Positions 47,659 through 55,852 of a stretch of DNA of 58,231 bases are shown here, one piece after another. The stretch's first letter is position 1; every line of letters starts with the position of its first letter. The stretch lies in assembly GCA_017461765.1 (NCBI GenBank), contig JAFTXO010000038.1, positions 1-58,231 on the forward strand, given 5' to 3'. Position numbers and translations under genes: made by a program. The stretch is from Clostridia bacterium. GTDB taxonomy: Bacteria > Bacillota > Clostridia > Oscillospirales > CAG-272. The notes beneath the pieces are model-generated. The model saw only the letters and a list, made by a program, of their open reading frames with translations, searched no databases and had not been told where the DNA came from.

Positions 47659-47791
47659 GGTGGGATTCGAAGTAGCCGCTCAAAACGATTGATAATCGTT
47701 TTAGGCGTTGACTGAAGAATTTTGCAAGCATAAATGAAAAACTCCTTTCATGCCTTGCAAAATTCAAGAAGATATCCCACCCCCTGCGCCA
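47659..47791 (+). pseudogene. Broken tRNA 3' end interrupted by hairpins
   Basis: GGTGGGATTCGAA (47659-47671) looks like the 5' part of a T-arm. TCCCACCCCCTGCGCCA (47775-47791) would be its completion, giving T-stem GTGGG/CCCAC, acceptor strand CCCCTGC, discriminator G and CCA. About 103 bases lie between them, including AAAACGATT/AATCGTTTT and a perfect 12-bp stem GAATTTTGCAAG/CTTGCAAAATTC. The acceptor strand is complementary to GCAGGGG of the tRNA-Ser fragment at 32590. Alternatively it is just a large imperfect palindrome. Confidence 0.45.
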
Positions 47792-47798
47792 ACAAATG

Positions 47799-47826
47799 AA
47801 AACAGCACTCACAGAGTGCTGTTTTA
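47799..47826 (+). terminator. Terminator, second identical copy
   Basis: Same hairpin as at 47609, placed right after the tRNA-like CCA end. This is where a tRNA terminator would sit. It can also end the leftward lipoprotein transcript. Confidence 0.8.
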
Positions 47827-47851
47827 TTTTTTATAACTCAAAAGCTTGCAA

Positions 47852-48238
47852 TCAGCCGATAGCGTCCTCGTAGGCGTCGTCGGATGTTGCCATTATCGTT
47901 CTTGTTCCGTTACCCGCGAATACTCTGAAGGTGCCTCTTAACGTGTCCTTTGCGTTCTCTATAAATGCCTCGGCGATACGGGAGCTTTCAAATTCAATAA
48001 ACACTACTCTTTCTCCGTCCTCGTCTATCGCTTCGAAAAAGTTGACTGCATCTCCGTAAAAGCTTGTACCGTAAACCTCCTCGAGCTGTTCCTCGCTTGC
48101 TGACATTATCGGGGTTACGATATAATTCTCGTCCTTGAGGTTCTCGAAAACCTCGTTGGCTTCTGGAATTACCGAACAGGAAACGAGCGAAAGCGCAGTT
48201 ATAACGACCAATAATAAAGCCAAAAGCTTTTTCTTCAT
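47852..48238 (-). CDS. Small predicted lipoprotein
   Basis: This 128-residue protein has a signal peptide with lipobox SLVSC (Cys about 21). The mature part of about 105 residues contains VIPEANEVFENLKDENYIV and a repeated alpha/beta pattern reminiscent of PepSY- or DUF4367-like lipoproteins, with no firm family. It follows the larger lipoprotein by 16 bases and probably shares its transcript with parA-parB. Extracellular, membrane-anchored. Confidence 0.75.
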   Translation of the reverse strand: MKKKLLALLLVVITALSLVSCSVIPEANEVFENLKDENYIVTPIMSASEEQLEEVYGTSFYGDAVNFFEAIDEDGERVVFIEFESSRIAEAFIENAKDTLRGTFRVFAGNGTRTIMATSDDAYEDAIG

Positions 48239-48254
48239 AATTAACTACCTCCAA

Positions 48255-49694
48255 TCAGAAAACGACGCTGCCGTTTTCGTATTCTATCATAATACTGTTA
48301 TCGGGCAGGGTATCTGTAACGTAGAATATCTCCTTGCCTGTGTCAAATACAATGTAAAGCTGATACATACCCACCGTCATCGCAAGCGGTCTCGTGTCGT
48401 CTGTGCTTACCTCGATCGCGTGGGGGAGTATCTCGTTTCCGAGCTCGTAAAGTACTGATGCGCCGTCTATCATATTCAAGACCGCCGTGCTCTTTTCCGT
48501 GTCGATACCGTCAAAGCTCAGTGCTCCGTATATAATACCGCTTCCCGATGCTTTATCCTGTAAAGTGGCTGATATCTGAACATCGGATACGTATTCGGCA
48601 CTGATCCTCATCTCGTTATCAAGCCTGTTCGGATCTGTGAATATAGCGCCCGCCTCGATTTCCTTCCCGTCCGATATTACCCTGAACCCCTCGTTCTTCT
48701 CCGAGAAGTGATAATCAAGCGCCGTATCTCCCTCTATGCTCACAGATGTGTCCATAAAAGCGCCAATATCCGTCACGGTGCTGAAATATACCGTCGTTAC
48801 ATCATTGAACTTATAAGAGCTTGAAACGCTTGATGATATATCAAGCTCGATACCGCACACGGTGTCTTCAAGGTACGAGTATTTCGCATCCGCGGAATAA
48901 ATATCCCTCATGATACTGTTTTTATGCGTTATATCGAAATCAAAGCTTAAGGATGTTACACCCTGTGTCGATTTTTCGGCAGAGATTTTGGCATACAGAT
49001 ATTTGTACTCGGTGCTTTCGTTAAAGCACGTAAGCGCGTTTGCATCAGCCATGATCTCAATGCTTACCGAGGATATGCTCTCACCGTCAAGCTTGAGCGC
49101 GACCTCGAAATTCGTGCCGTTAAGTATCGTTTTTATATAAAGATCGTAAACGCTCTGCCACTCGCTCGACGCTCCCGCGTAATTAAGCGAGAGCTTCATA
49201 AAGATCTCAAGCACGCTTTCGATGTAATCCTCCGAGATCACATATTCTCCGTTATGCTCTTTTATATGATCGTGCGTAAGTGTCGGGAGCGATACGTATT
49301 TTGCATACTTCGCCACCGTCTTTATATCGTATATGTAATATTTGTTAAGAAATTGCGCCTGCGGCATTTGATATTTTGCTATGCCGTTATCGATCGATAT
49401 AAGATATTCTCCGGATAGCGTTTTATATGACACGGAAGAGTCGCTTTCCTTTTTGAAAAGTCCGTCATCGAGTGTCAGAACGGTATTTCCGAAATCGAGC
49501 GTTATATCCGTATCGAGCGTGGGAAGCGCAAAATCCTCGATCAGCTTCTCTGATAAAACGGACGCATCCGCGCTTGAATTTACATAGGAGCAGATGATGT
49601 CCTTGCTTGCATCCGGCTCGCTCTCGTCCCTTGAGCACGAAAGGAGTGCGAATACGACAACGAGAAGGGATAGTGCGACTAAAAGCTTTTTCAT
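48255..49694 (-). CDS. Large predicted lipoprotein of unknown function
   Basis: This 479-residue protein has signal peptide MKKLLVALSLLVVVFALLSC with lipobox ALLSC. The mature part is Ser/Asp-rich and beta-strand-rich, like LolA/DUF6612-type outer lipoproteins, but I recognise no family. It starts 1 base after the next upstream gene ends. Confidence 0.78.
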   Translation of the reverse strand: MKKLLVALSLLVVVFALLSCSRDESEPDASKDIICSYVNSSADASVLSEKLIEDFALPTLDTDITLDFGNTVLTLDDGLFKKESDSSVSYKTLSGEYLISIDNGIAKYQMPQAQFLNKYYIYDIKTVAKYAKYVSLPTLTHDHIKEHNGEYVISEDYIESVLEIFMKLSLNYAGASSEWQSVYDLYIKTILNGTNFEVALKLDGESISSVSIEIMADANALTCFNESTEYKYLYAKISAEKSTQGVTSLSFDFDITHKNSIMRDIYSADAKYSYLEDTVCGIELDISSSVSSSYKFNDVTTVYFSTVTDIGAFMDTSVSIEGDTALDYHFSEKNEGFRVISDGKEIEAGAIFTDPNRLDNEMRISAEYVSDVQISATLQDKASGSGIIYGALSFDGIDTEKSTAVLNMIDGASVLYELGNEILPHAIEVSTDDTRPLAMTVGMYQLYIVFDTGKEIFYVTDTLPDNSIMIEYENGSVVF

Positions 49695-50177
49695 TTAAAG
49701 TCCCATCCAGCTAAGAATATAAGGCATAGCGATAGTCATTCCGTATGCCGCCGCTACCGCAAGGACGATGAATACGATAAGATATCCGACGCTCATCGGC
49801 TTACCGAAGCGTGTTGCTGCCTTGAATTCGTTTTCGTCGGTTATATAGAATTTTGCCGCGTCAAAGTCGGGCGTCGGCTTTGCTGTGTCCAAACGAAGGG
49901 GCATTTTTCCGCCTGAAACGAATACCACGGAGCGAAGCATACCGTTATCCTTTAAAATGAATTTTATAAGGAAATTCGGCTTGATATTAAGCTCTGAAAG
50001 GCTCTTTGCCTTATCCTCGCCTATACAACCCTCGGAAATGAGCGCTCTTGTCACCTTTCCCGCTACGTTTTGCATGAAGAAGGTTATAAGAAACGCGAGT
50101 ATAGCTCCGATGGCGATTGACCATATTATAAGATTTTTCGAAATGAGCTCATTTTGCAATAATACGAATAAGCGCAT
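49695..50177 (-). CDS. Membrane protein downstream of parB
   Basis: This 160-residue protein has two hydrophobic helices (about 16-35 and 128-156) around a cytoplasmic or external loop with NIKPNFLIKFILKDNGMLRS. No family recognised. It starts 2 bases after the parB stop, and with the two lipoproteins forms a parA-parB-membrane protein-lipoprotein unit. Confidence 0.75.
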   Translation of the reverse strand: MRLFVLLQNELISKNLIIWSIAIGAILAFLITFFMQNVAGKVTRALISEGCIGEDKAKSLSELNIKPNFLIKFILKDNGMLRSVVFVSGGKMPLRLDTAKPTPDFDAAKFYITDENEFKAATRFGKPMSVGYLIVFIVLAVAAAYGMTIAMPYILSWMGL

Positions 50178-50179
50178 AA

Positions 50180-51067
50180 TTACTCCTCTCTTATCTTGTT
50201 ACCGCAAAGCTTGACCAAAACCTCCTCAAGGTCCTCGTTGTCGAAAAATTCAAATTGCACTATGCGTGTATTTCCGCTTGCTTTTATTTTGAAGCGTCTG
50301 CCGGTGAGAGACGTTGCTCTTCTCTCCAAGTCGTCGATGTAGTCAACGACAAAATCGCTCTCCTCCTCAAGCACCTCATCCTTTTTGTCAAAGAGCTTGT
50401 TGAGCTTTTTAACAAGAAGCTCCGTGTCGCGAACGCTGAGGGAGCGAATAAGGATTTTTTGCGCCGTATCAACGATGTCATCCTTGTTTTTAAGACCGAG
50501 AAGCGCTCTTGCATGACCTGCCGAGATATCGCCCGTCTTTAACATTTCAAGCACCTCATCGGGAAGATCAAGAAGACGCATCGTGTTCGCGATAGCACTT
50601 CTGCTCTTGCCCACCTGAGCGGAAACCTCCTCTTGCGTAAGATCAAACTCGCGCATGAGTGAACGGTACGCCTGGGCTTCCTCGTAGGGGTTAAGATCCT
50701 CTCTTTGAATGTTCTCTATTATAGCGAGCTGGGCAGCCTTAAGCTCGTCAGCTTGCATTACGATCGCGGGGATCTCGGTGAGATTTGCAAGCTTTGATGC
50801 TCTCCAACGGCGCTCACCTGCTATTATTTGGTAAAAACCGCCTGATACGGGTCGAACTACGATAGGCTGGATAAGTCCGTGCTGTGAAATAGACTCGGCG
50901 AGCTGACCGAGAAGCTCAGGATCGAAATATTTACGTGGCTGGTTTGATTTCGGTTCAATTTGCGAGATCTTGATCGTCTGAACACCCTCGTTTTTTGTTG
51001 ACTCCTCAACAAAAGAGTAGTTGTCGGCGAAAATGGATTCAAGTCCCTTTCCAAGTGCTTTTTTCAT
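50180..51067 (-). CDS. parB: Chromosome partitioning protein ParB (Spo0J)
   Basis: This 295-residue CTPase clamp starts MKKALGKGLESIF and has QPRKYF, GERRWRA and ENIQREDLNP CTP-binding motifs. The parS-reading helix-turn-helix is TQEEVSAQVGKSRSAIANTM. A C-terminal dimer domain ends the protein. ATG 51067 is preferred as GGAGG lies 8 bases upstream; a TTG at 51082 would overlap that site. It lies 4 bases after parA. Its binding sites are in the region upstream of parA. Confidence 0.96.
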   Translation of the reverse strand: MKKALGKGLESIFADNYSFVEESTKNEGVQTIKISQIEPKSNQPRKYFDPELLGQLAESISQHGLIQPIVVRPVSGGFYQIIAGERRWRASKLANLTEIPAIVMQADELKAAQLAIIENIQREDLNPYEEAQAYRSLMREFDLTQEEVSAQVGKSRSAIANTMRLLDLPDEVLEMLKTGDISAGHARALLGLKNKDDIVDTAQKILIRSLSVRDTELLVKKLNKLFDKKDEVLEEESDFVVDYIDDLERRATSLTGRRFKIKASGNTRIVQFEFFDNEDLEEVLVKLCGNKIREE

Positions 51068-51071
51068 CTTT

Positions 51072-51848
51072 TTATCCTCCAAAAGTTCTTTCTATGATCT
51101 CCTTGGCAACGTCCTGGTATTCAAGGCTTGCGCGGGAGTATCTTGCGTAGTAGTAGATCGGTTTGCCGAAGCTTGGCGCTTCGGAAAGAGCGACACAGCG
51201 TGATATTTTAGTTTTAAAGAGCTGTGGCTCGTAGTATTTTTGAAGCTCCGCATATACCGATGATGCGAGCTTTAACCGTGGCTGGTACATAGTGACGAGT
51301 ATTCCTAAGATATGAAGGCGTCTGTTGTACTTCTCTTTTATCTTTTTTATCGTAAACATGAGCTGGGAAAGTCCCTCAAGCGCAAAGAATTCACATTGAA
51401 TAGGGATAATTATTCCGTTGCTCGCCGATAAAGCATTTATAGTCGTCATACCGAGCGTGGGCGGACAGTCAATAAGTATGTAGTCGAAAAGATCTTCCTC
51501 TTTTAAAAGATCGAGCTGGTTTTTCAGAAAGTAAGCTCTGTTATCCTGAGATGTAAGCTCAAAATCTGCGGCAGCGAGGTCTACGTTTGAGCAAACTACC
51601 GATAGATTATCGTATTTTGTCTTGACTATCGCTTCTTTTATGGAGCAAGCGCCGATAATAACGTCGTAAGATGTCTTAAAAGCGGAGTTTTTTTGAATTC
51701 CTACACCGCTCGTGGCACTTCCCTGCGGATCAAGGTCTATTAGAAGCACCTTTTTTCGCAAAACTGCAAGCATAGTCGCAATATTCACTGCCGAGGTGGT
51801 CTTGCCGACACCGCCCTTCTGATTAGCGAATGATATTATATAAGACAT
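51072..51848 (-). CDS. parA: Chromosome partitioning ATPase ParA (Soj)
   Basis: This 258-residue ATPase has the deviant Walker A KGGVGKTTSA, Walker A' LLIDLDPQGSATSG and Walker B YILIDCPPTLG. It uses the nucleoid as a track for ParB-bound origins and also modulates DnaA in related organisms. Short N-terminus without an extra HTH, as for chromosomal Soj proteins. Confidence 0.97.
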   Translation of the reverse strand: MSYIISFANQKGGVGKTTSAVNIATMLAVLRKKVLLIDLDPQGSATSGVGIQKNSAFKTSYDVIIGACSIKEAIVKTKYDNLSVVCSNVDLAAADFELTSQDNRAYFLKNQLDLLKEEDLFDYILIDCPPTLGMTTINALSASNGIIIPIQCEFFALEGLSQLMFTIKKIKEKYNRRLHILGILVTMYQPRLKLASSVYAELQKYYEPQLFKTKISRCVALSEAPSFGKPIYYYARYSRASLEYQDVAKEIIERTFGG

Positions 51849-51871
51849 TTCTACCTCGTTATTTTTAGTTA

Positions 51872-51899
51872 ATTATAGTATATCATAAAGACTTTTCAA
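51872..51899 (-). promoter_or_regulatory. parA-parB promoter
   Basis: On the minus strand TTGAAA (51899-51894), 16 bases, TATAAT (51877-51872), 24 bases before the parA ATG. Confidence 0.75.
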
Positions 51900-52156
51900 A
51901 ATCAATATATTTAAAATAAAATTAATAAAGAATTTTTGGTGATGAAAGTGTGACATTTTCGGGCGATTTTGAGCTGATTTTTGATCGATTTCTCTCTTTT
52001 TTAATGGATCTTTTTTGATCCTCAAGATTTGTTTGTTTAATTTTGATTTAAAAAGAGTGTGGCTGCCTTTGAACTCAAATTAACGGGTTTTGGAATGTTT
52101 TTGGCTAAAAGCCCTCCTTCCTTACTGAAAATGTTTTAAAAATTGAAAATAATGTG

Positions 52157-52172
52157 TGTTTCACGTGAAACA
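52157..52172. promoter_or_regulatory. parS site 1
   Basis: Perfect 16-base palindrome TGTTTCACGTGAAACA, the Spo0J/ParB nucleation site. Confidence 0.96.
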
Positions 52173-52267
52173 AAAAAGACTTGTTTTTTGACAAAACCCC
52201 GCGCGCCGAGCGGATTTTTTCTTGCTGAAAATTATATTATTATTAATATCTTAAAACTAAAAACGAA

Positions 52268-52283
52268 TGTTTCACGTGAAACA
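52268..52283. promoter_or_regulatory. parS site 2
   Basis: Perfect TGTTTCACGTGAAACA, 111 bases from site 1. Confidence 0.96.
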
Positions 52284-52635
52284 ACCCACCCACACAACTC
52301 CCTTGTGGGAGCGTTCGCTGTTTTGGACCGCTGATTTTTATAAAAATCCACGATAAAAAATCCCTTAAACTATAAACAAAATCTCTCTATTCCTTCTTTT
52401 CTTTCTTTGATTAAACAACCTTCCCCGCACAACCCAAACCCTAAACACAAAACAACACGGGGCACAATTATAACAAAACTACTCTCCTTTTAACCACAAT
52501 TTTTGTTTCTCGGATTTTTTCACCAACCCCCTACCTTTTTAAAAACACAAAAATAACTCTGAATTTATTAGAAATTTGACCTAAAAATCTCCCCAAAACG
52601 CATAAAATTAAGCTATTTTCCATTAAAAATCCCAT

Positions 52636-52651
52636 TGTTTCACGTGAAACA
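52636..52651. promoter_or_regulatory. parS site 3
   Basis: Perfect TGTTTCACGTGAAACA. Confidence 0.96.
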
Positions 52652-53014
52652 AAAATTATTTTAAGACGGATTTTTTATATACGAAAAGATCTCTGCTTTT
52701 TTGGGGATATGATTGTGGTGGGGGGAATTTTTTATGAATAAAGCGTCTTTTTGCGAGAAGTTTGCGCGTTTTTCCCCCCCACCGCCCACCGCCCACCGCA
52801 CCCCGCGCCTTGCGGGGCCCTTTTTTCTCCTTTGTGGGGGGCTCGCTCGCTTTTTTTCTCTCACGCCCCTCTGAATTTTGTCCGCACTTTGAGGGTTGAT
52901 AATTATAAAAATATAAAGGGGTTGGGGAGCTGTTTTTTTAAAAAACCGCGACGGGAAACAAAAAACCACCACCCGCGCCCACCCGCCCACAAAAAAGTTG
53001 CTTTAAAAACCATT

Positions 53015-53030
53015 TGTTTCACGTGAAACA
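53015..53030. promoter_or_regulatory. parS site 4
   Basis: Perfect TGTTTCACGTGAAACA. Confidence 0.96.
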
Positions 53031-54005
53031 CAGTTGTTTTTCTCTTGTATTTGAAAATTTTATCAGAAAAAGCAAGCGCGCTGAAAACCAAAAGATTTCT
53101 AAAACCGATCCCTTTTTTTCACCCTCGCAACTCCATAATCATCCCTTTTTTTGTGTTGGGAGGATCTTTTTCCCCCACATAAACGGGTCTCGGTTTTAAA
53201 TGTGTTACACATTATCTTCCTCCCCCTTTTCCCCACACCCTCTAAAACCAAATTACCAATTTTCCTCCCTCTTTTCCCCGGATTTCGAGGGCGGAAAACG
53301 TCTTTTTCTGCTATGAAAATCTTATTTTTCGATAAATTATAATATAATTTCTGCGTTTTTTCTATTCCAAAATCGCAATTTTCTCTTATTAACCCTCCCC
53401 TGACAGGAAAAGCTCTGAGACCCACGGGCGGGGCACACAAACCCCCCCACAAACCCCCCCACAAACCCCCCCACGCGCCACCCAAAAAACGGTGCCCATC
53501 CCGAATTTTTGGGTGGTTATGTTTAAAAAATGATAAATCTCCCCCTCTTTTTTCTTTTAGCGCGGGGGAAATTTTAGCTTATTTAAAAGGGAAAAGAGCA
53601 GGAGAGAGAAAGGAAAAACAATAATTTTAGGATGATGAAAATCTCCCGCGGGGGGATTTTGGGGGGGGGGAGGGAGAAGGGATGTTTTTTGGCGGGATTG
53701 AAGCTTGGGGTTTTAGAGGGGTTAAAAAGCGATAGCCACCCCCAACACAGGGGGGGAGGAGTTGTGAAGCTCTTTTTTGGTCTGAAGAGGGCTTTTTTAT
53801 GCGATAAAGTTACCGTGGAGGACTGACTTCTGGGGCTTGTTTGGTTGATGATAGTACAGTTTCTTTGCTTGGCTTTTTCCGAGGCGGGGATGGGGTTTAA
53901 AAAAAGAGGGGGTGGAAAAACTCTATAAATAAAGGGGGCTCTCTAGGGAGGTGTAGGGGAGGTGTGTGTAGTTGCTTTTTATCAACGCTTTTTGTGGATT
54001 TTACG

Positions 54006-54021
54006 TTTCACGTGAAACATT
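54006..54021. promoter_or_regulatory. parS site 5 (one mismatch)
   Basis: CGTTTCACGTGAAACA, one mismatch from consensus, 1 base before a perfect DnaA box. Confidence 0.9.
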
Positions 54022-54022
54022 T

Positions 54023-54045
54023 ATCCACAGGGGGTGTGGAAAAGA
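54023..54045. promoter_or_regulatory. DnaA boxes next to parS 5
   Basis: Perfect TTATCCACA at 54023-54031 and an inverted one-mismatch box (TTTTCCACA on the minus strand) at 54037-54045. Weaker sites TTATCAACG (53981-53989) and TGTGGATTT (53996-54004) lie on the other side of the parS. Confidence 0.75.
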
Positions 54046-54453
54046 GAAAATAAATGCGTATTTTGGCGTATGATTTTTTGAATTGATTGGAAGGGGGTTG
54101 GGTGAAGGGGGTTGGGTGAAGGGGGAGAGAAGAGAATAAGTGGGGGAATGGGAGGTGCGCGAAAGAGTCTTTACTTGTCGGTTTGCGGAAAAAGAATTAG
54201 GAAAGTGACTTTTGAATAAGCATTTAAGTTAGATTTTGCTAAGGTTGAATGGAAAACACCACGCGAAAATACATTGATAGGAGCGGGGTTGGGCACTTGT
54301 GTGGACAGCCCTGCCAGACCTCTCGCAGCTTCTTAATTTGAAAACGAGATCGTGTTAAGACGGCGCACGGGTAAATTTATGGGGCTTTGAACCATCAGCT
54401 TGGAGAAATTATGCCTGGGGTAAAAGCTTGAATATGTGGGTTTTGAATGTGCC

Positions 54454-54474
54454 ACGTGAAAAAGTTTTTCACGT
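54454..54474. repeat. 21-base palindrome resembling an expanded parS
   Basis: ACGTGAAAAA-g-TTTTTCACGT is a perfect dyad, followed by two GCGTGGAAAACT repeats. It contains two CACGTGAAA/TTTCACGT-like half sites with changed order, so it may bind a ParB-family protein such as Noc, or be a parS decay product. Confidence 0.5.
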
Positions 54475-54534
54475 TGCGTGGAAAACTGCGTGGAAAACTC
54501 TCCATCTTATGTCGAAATGAACGGAAATAGCACT

Positions 54535-54571
54535 TATAATTATACAAAATATGTATAATTATACAAAATAT
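54535..54571. repeat. AT-rich 18-base direct repeat (possible DNA unwinding element)
   Basis: TATAATTATACAAAATAT occurs twice, separated by one G, and is followed by TTTAAAAT. Purely AT apart from the C's; placed 500 bases from the DnaA box. An unwinding-element role is inference. Confidence 0.5.
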
Positions 54572-54643
54572 TTAAAATGAGCCGGAGAAAAGAGGTAAGG
54601 GGGAGAGTGGAGAGTGAAGAGTGAAAAGGGGAAGGAAAAAACT

Positions 54644-54676
54644 AAAAAACAGTGTCGGGGGAGACACTGCTTTTTA
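54644..54676 (-). terminator. Terminator after noc
   Basis: CAGTGTC and GACACTG pair around a GGGGGA loop with A-run and T-run flanks, so on the minus strand it ends in a T-run after noc. Confidence 0.8.
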
Positions 54677-54782
54677 GGAATTGTTCAATTATTTGGGAAA
54701 TTGTTATTTGTGGGATAATGTTACTTCTTATAATATTTATTTTTGTTATTTGTATTTTGGGTTGTTCGCTTGGGTTTTTATT

Positions 54783-55613
54783 TTACTGTTGTTTTACGGG
54801 AATGAGGATTGTTATCTCGGTGAAATCATCGTTTTCGATACGGCGCGATTTTACGTTTACGCCGCTTGTTTTCATCGAATTGATTGCGCGCTCGATGCTT
54901 GAGTAAAATGCGCGCACGCTCTTTTCGGGCATTATTTTAGCCGATTGAACGATTTGCTCGTCTTCCTGATTCTCGATACTCACATCCTTTGAAATTGCGC
55001 GTTCTATGAGCTCCTCGGAGCGTGTGACGTTAAGACCCTCATCAATGATCTTATCGAGAATACGCGCTCTTTGCTCCTCATCGTGTATTTTAAGGAGCGC
55101 TCTTGCGTGACGCTCTGTGAGAGAATTTTCAAGTATCCTCTCTCTCGTTTCCGAGTCCAGTCTTAAAAGACGCAGCTTGTTCGCTATGTAGGACTGACTG
55201 TTTGAAAGCCTTTTAGCCAGCTGCTCCTGCGTTATGCCGTAGGTGTCGATAAGACTCTCAAACGCAAGCGCTTCCTCGAACATATTAAGATCCTCTCTCA
55301 AAAGATTTTCGATGATCGCGATCTGTGCGCTTTTTTCCTCTGTCATCTGAGCAATAACACACGGAACACTCTCAAGCCCGATTTCCTTTGCGGCTCGCAA
55401 ACGGCGTTCTCCCGATACAAGCTCGTAGCTGTCGTTCACTCTGCGAACGACAAGCGGCTGAATTATTCCGTACTGTCGAATACTGTCAGCAAGCTTGAAA
55501 ATGGCCTCATCCGAGAATATCTTTCTCGGCTGATTGGGATTTGCGCTTATTTGCGACGGAGGTATCATAACTATTCTGTCGGGTGCGCTTGTTTTTTGAT
55601 AGTAGATGTTCAT
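54783..55613 (-). CDS. noc: Nucleoid occlusion protein Noc (ParB paralogue)
   Basis: This 276-residue ParB-family protein has IPPSQISANPNQPRKIFSDE, GERRLRAAKEIG, IENLLREDLNMFEEALAF and a helix-turn-helix TQEQLAKRLSNSQSYIANKL. The C-terminus SGVNVKSRRIENDDFTEITI resembles B. subtilis Noc rather than Spo0J. The N-terminus (MNIYYQKTSAPD) lacks the amphipathic membrane helix of Bacillus Noc, so membrane recruitment may differ. It could also be a second Spo0J. A candidate Noc-type site, ATTTCCCGACGGAAT, lies upstream at 55674-55688. Confidence 0.82.
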   Translation of the reverse strand: MNIYYQKTSAPDRIVMIPPSQISANPNQPRKIFSDEAIFKLADSIRQYGIIQPLVVRRVNDSYELVSGERRLRAAKEIGLESVPCVIAQMTEEKSAQIAIIENLLREDLNMFEEALAFESLIDTYGITQEQLAKRLSNSQSYIANKLRLLRLDSETRERILENSLTERHARALLKIHDEEQRARILDKIIDEGLNVTRSEELIERAISKDVSIENQEDEQIVQSAKIMPEKSVRAFYSSIERAINSMKTSGVNVKSRRIENDDFTEITILIPVKQQ

Positions 55614-55852
55614 TTATTTCTCCTTTCTTTTTCTAAGACGGTCGCTTTTCGGCTCGTCCTGTGTAATTATACCATTTCCCGACGGAATATTTTGCCGAAA
55701 ACAATTAGGCATATATTGCATATTATTGATAGAGAAGGGCGAGATGACTCGACTATATGGAATAAAAAGGAGAAAGAGTTTGTTTTTGTCGATGAAAAGA
55801 CGAATATTTTTTATAAAATCGCAAAAACTGTAATAAAAACGAGAGGTGACAT

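Larger units (their letters stand above)
53480..54080. other. Candidate replication origin (strand-composition switch with DnaA boxes)
   Basis: Within the 2.9-kb gene-free interval 51849-54782, C-tracts dominate the + strand up to about 53490 (three AACCCCCCCACA-type repeats at 53436-53474). G-tracts dominate from about 53645 (a run of 10 G's near 53660, several AGGGGG later). The DnaA box and parS site 5 lie at 54006-54045. Genes left of it (parA downwards) run leftwards and genes right of 55.8 kb run rightwards. No credible gene fills this interval; the ORFs in it are made of homopolymer tracts. Confidence 0.65.

Noticed and set aside
47480-47812. 110-residue leftward frame
   Set aside because: It is the complement of the 100-bp repeats and the terminator hairpin.
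52661-53826. Coding frames in the parA-noc interval
   Set aside because: They consist of homopolymer-derived Pro, Gly, Phe and Lys runs, lack ribosome sites and contain no recognisable domain.
55674-55688. Consensus Noc-binding site
   Set aside because: ATTTCCCGACGGAAT is only partly palindromic and differs from ATTTCCCGGGAAAT; kept only as a weak candidate.
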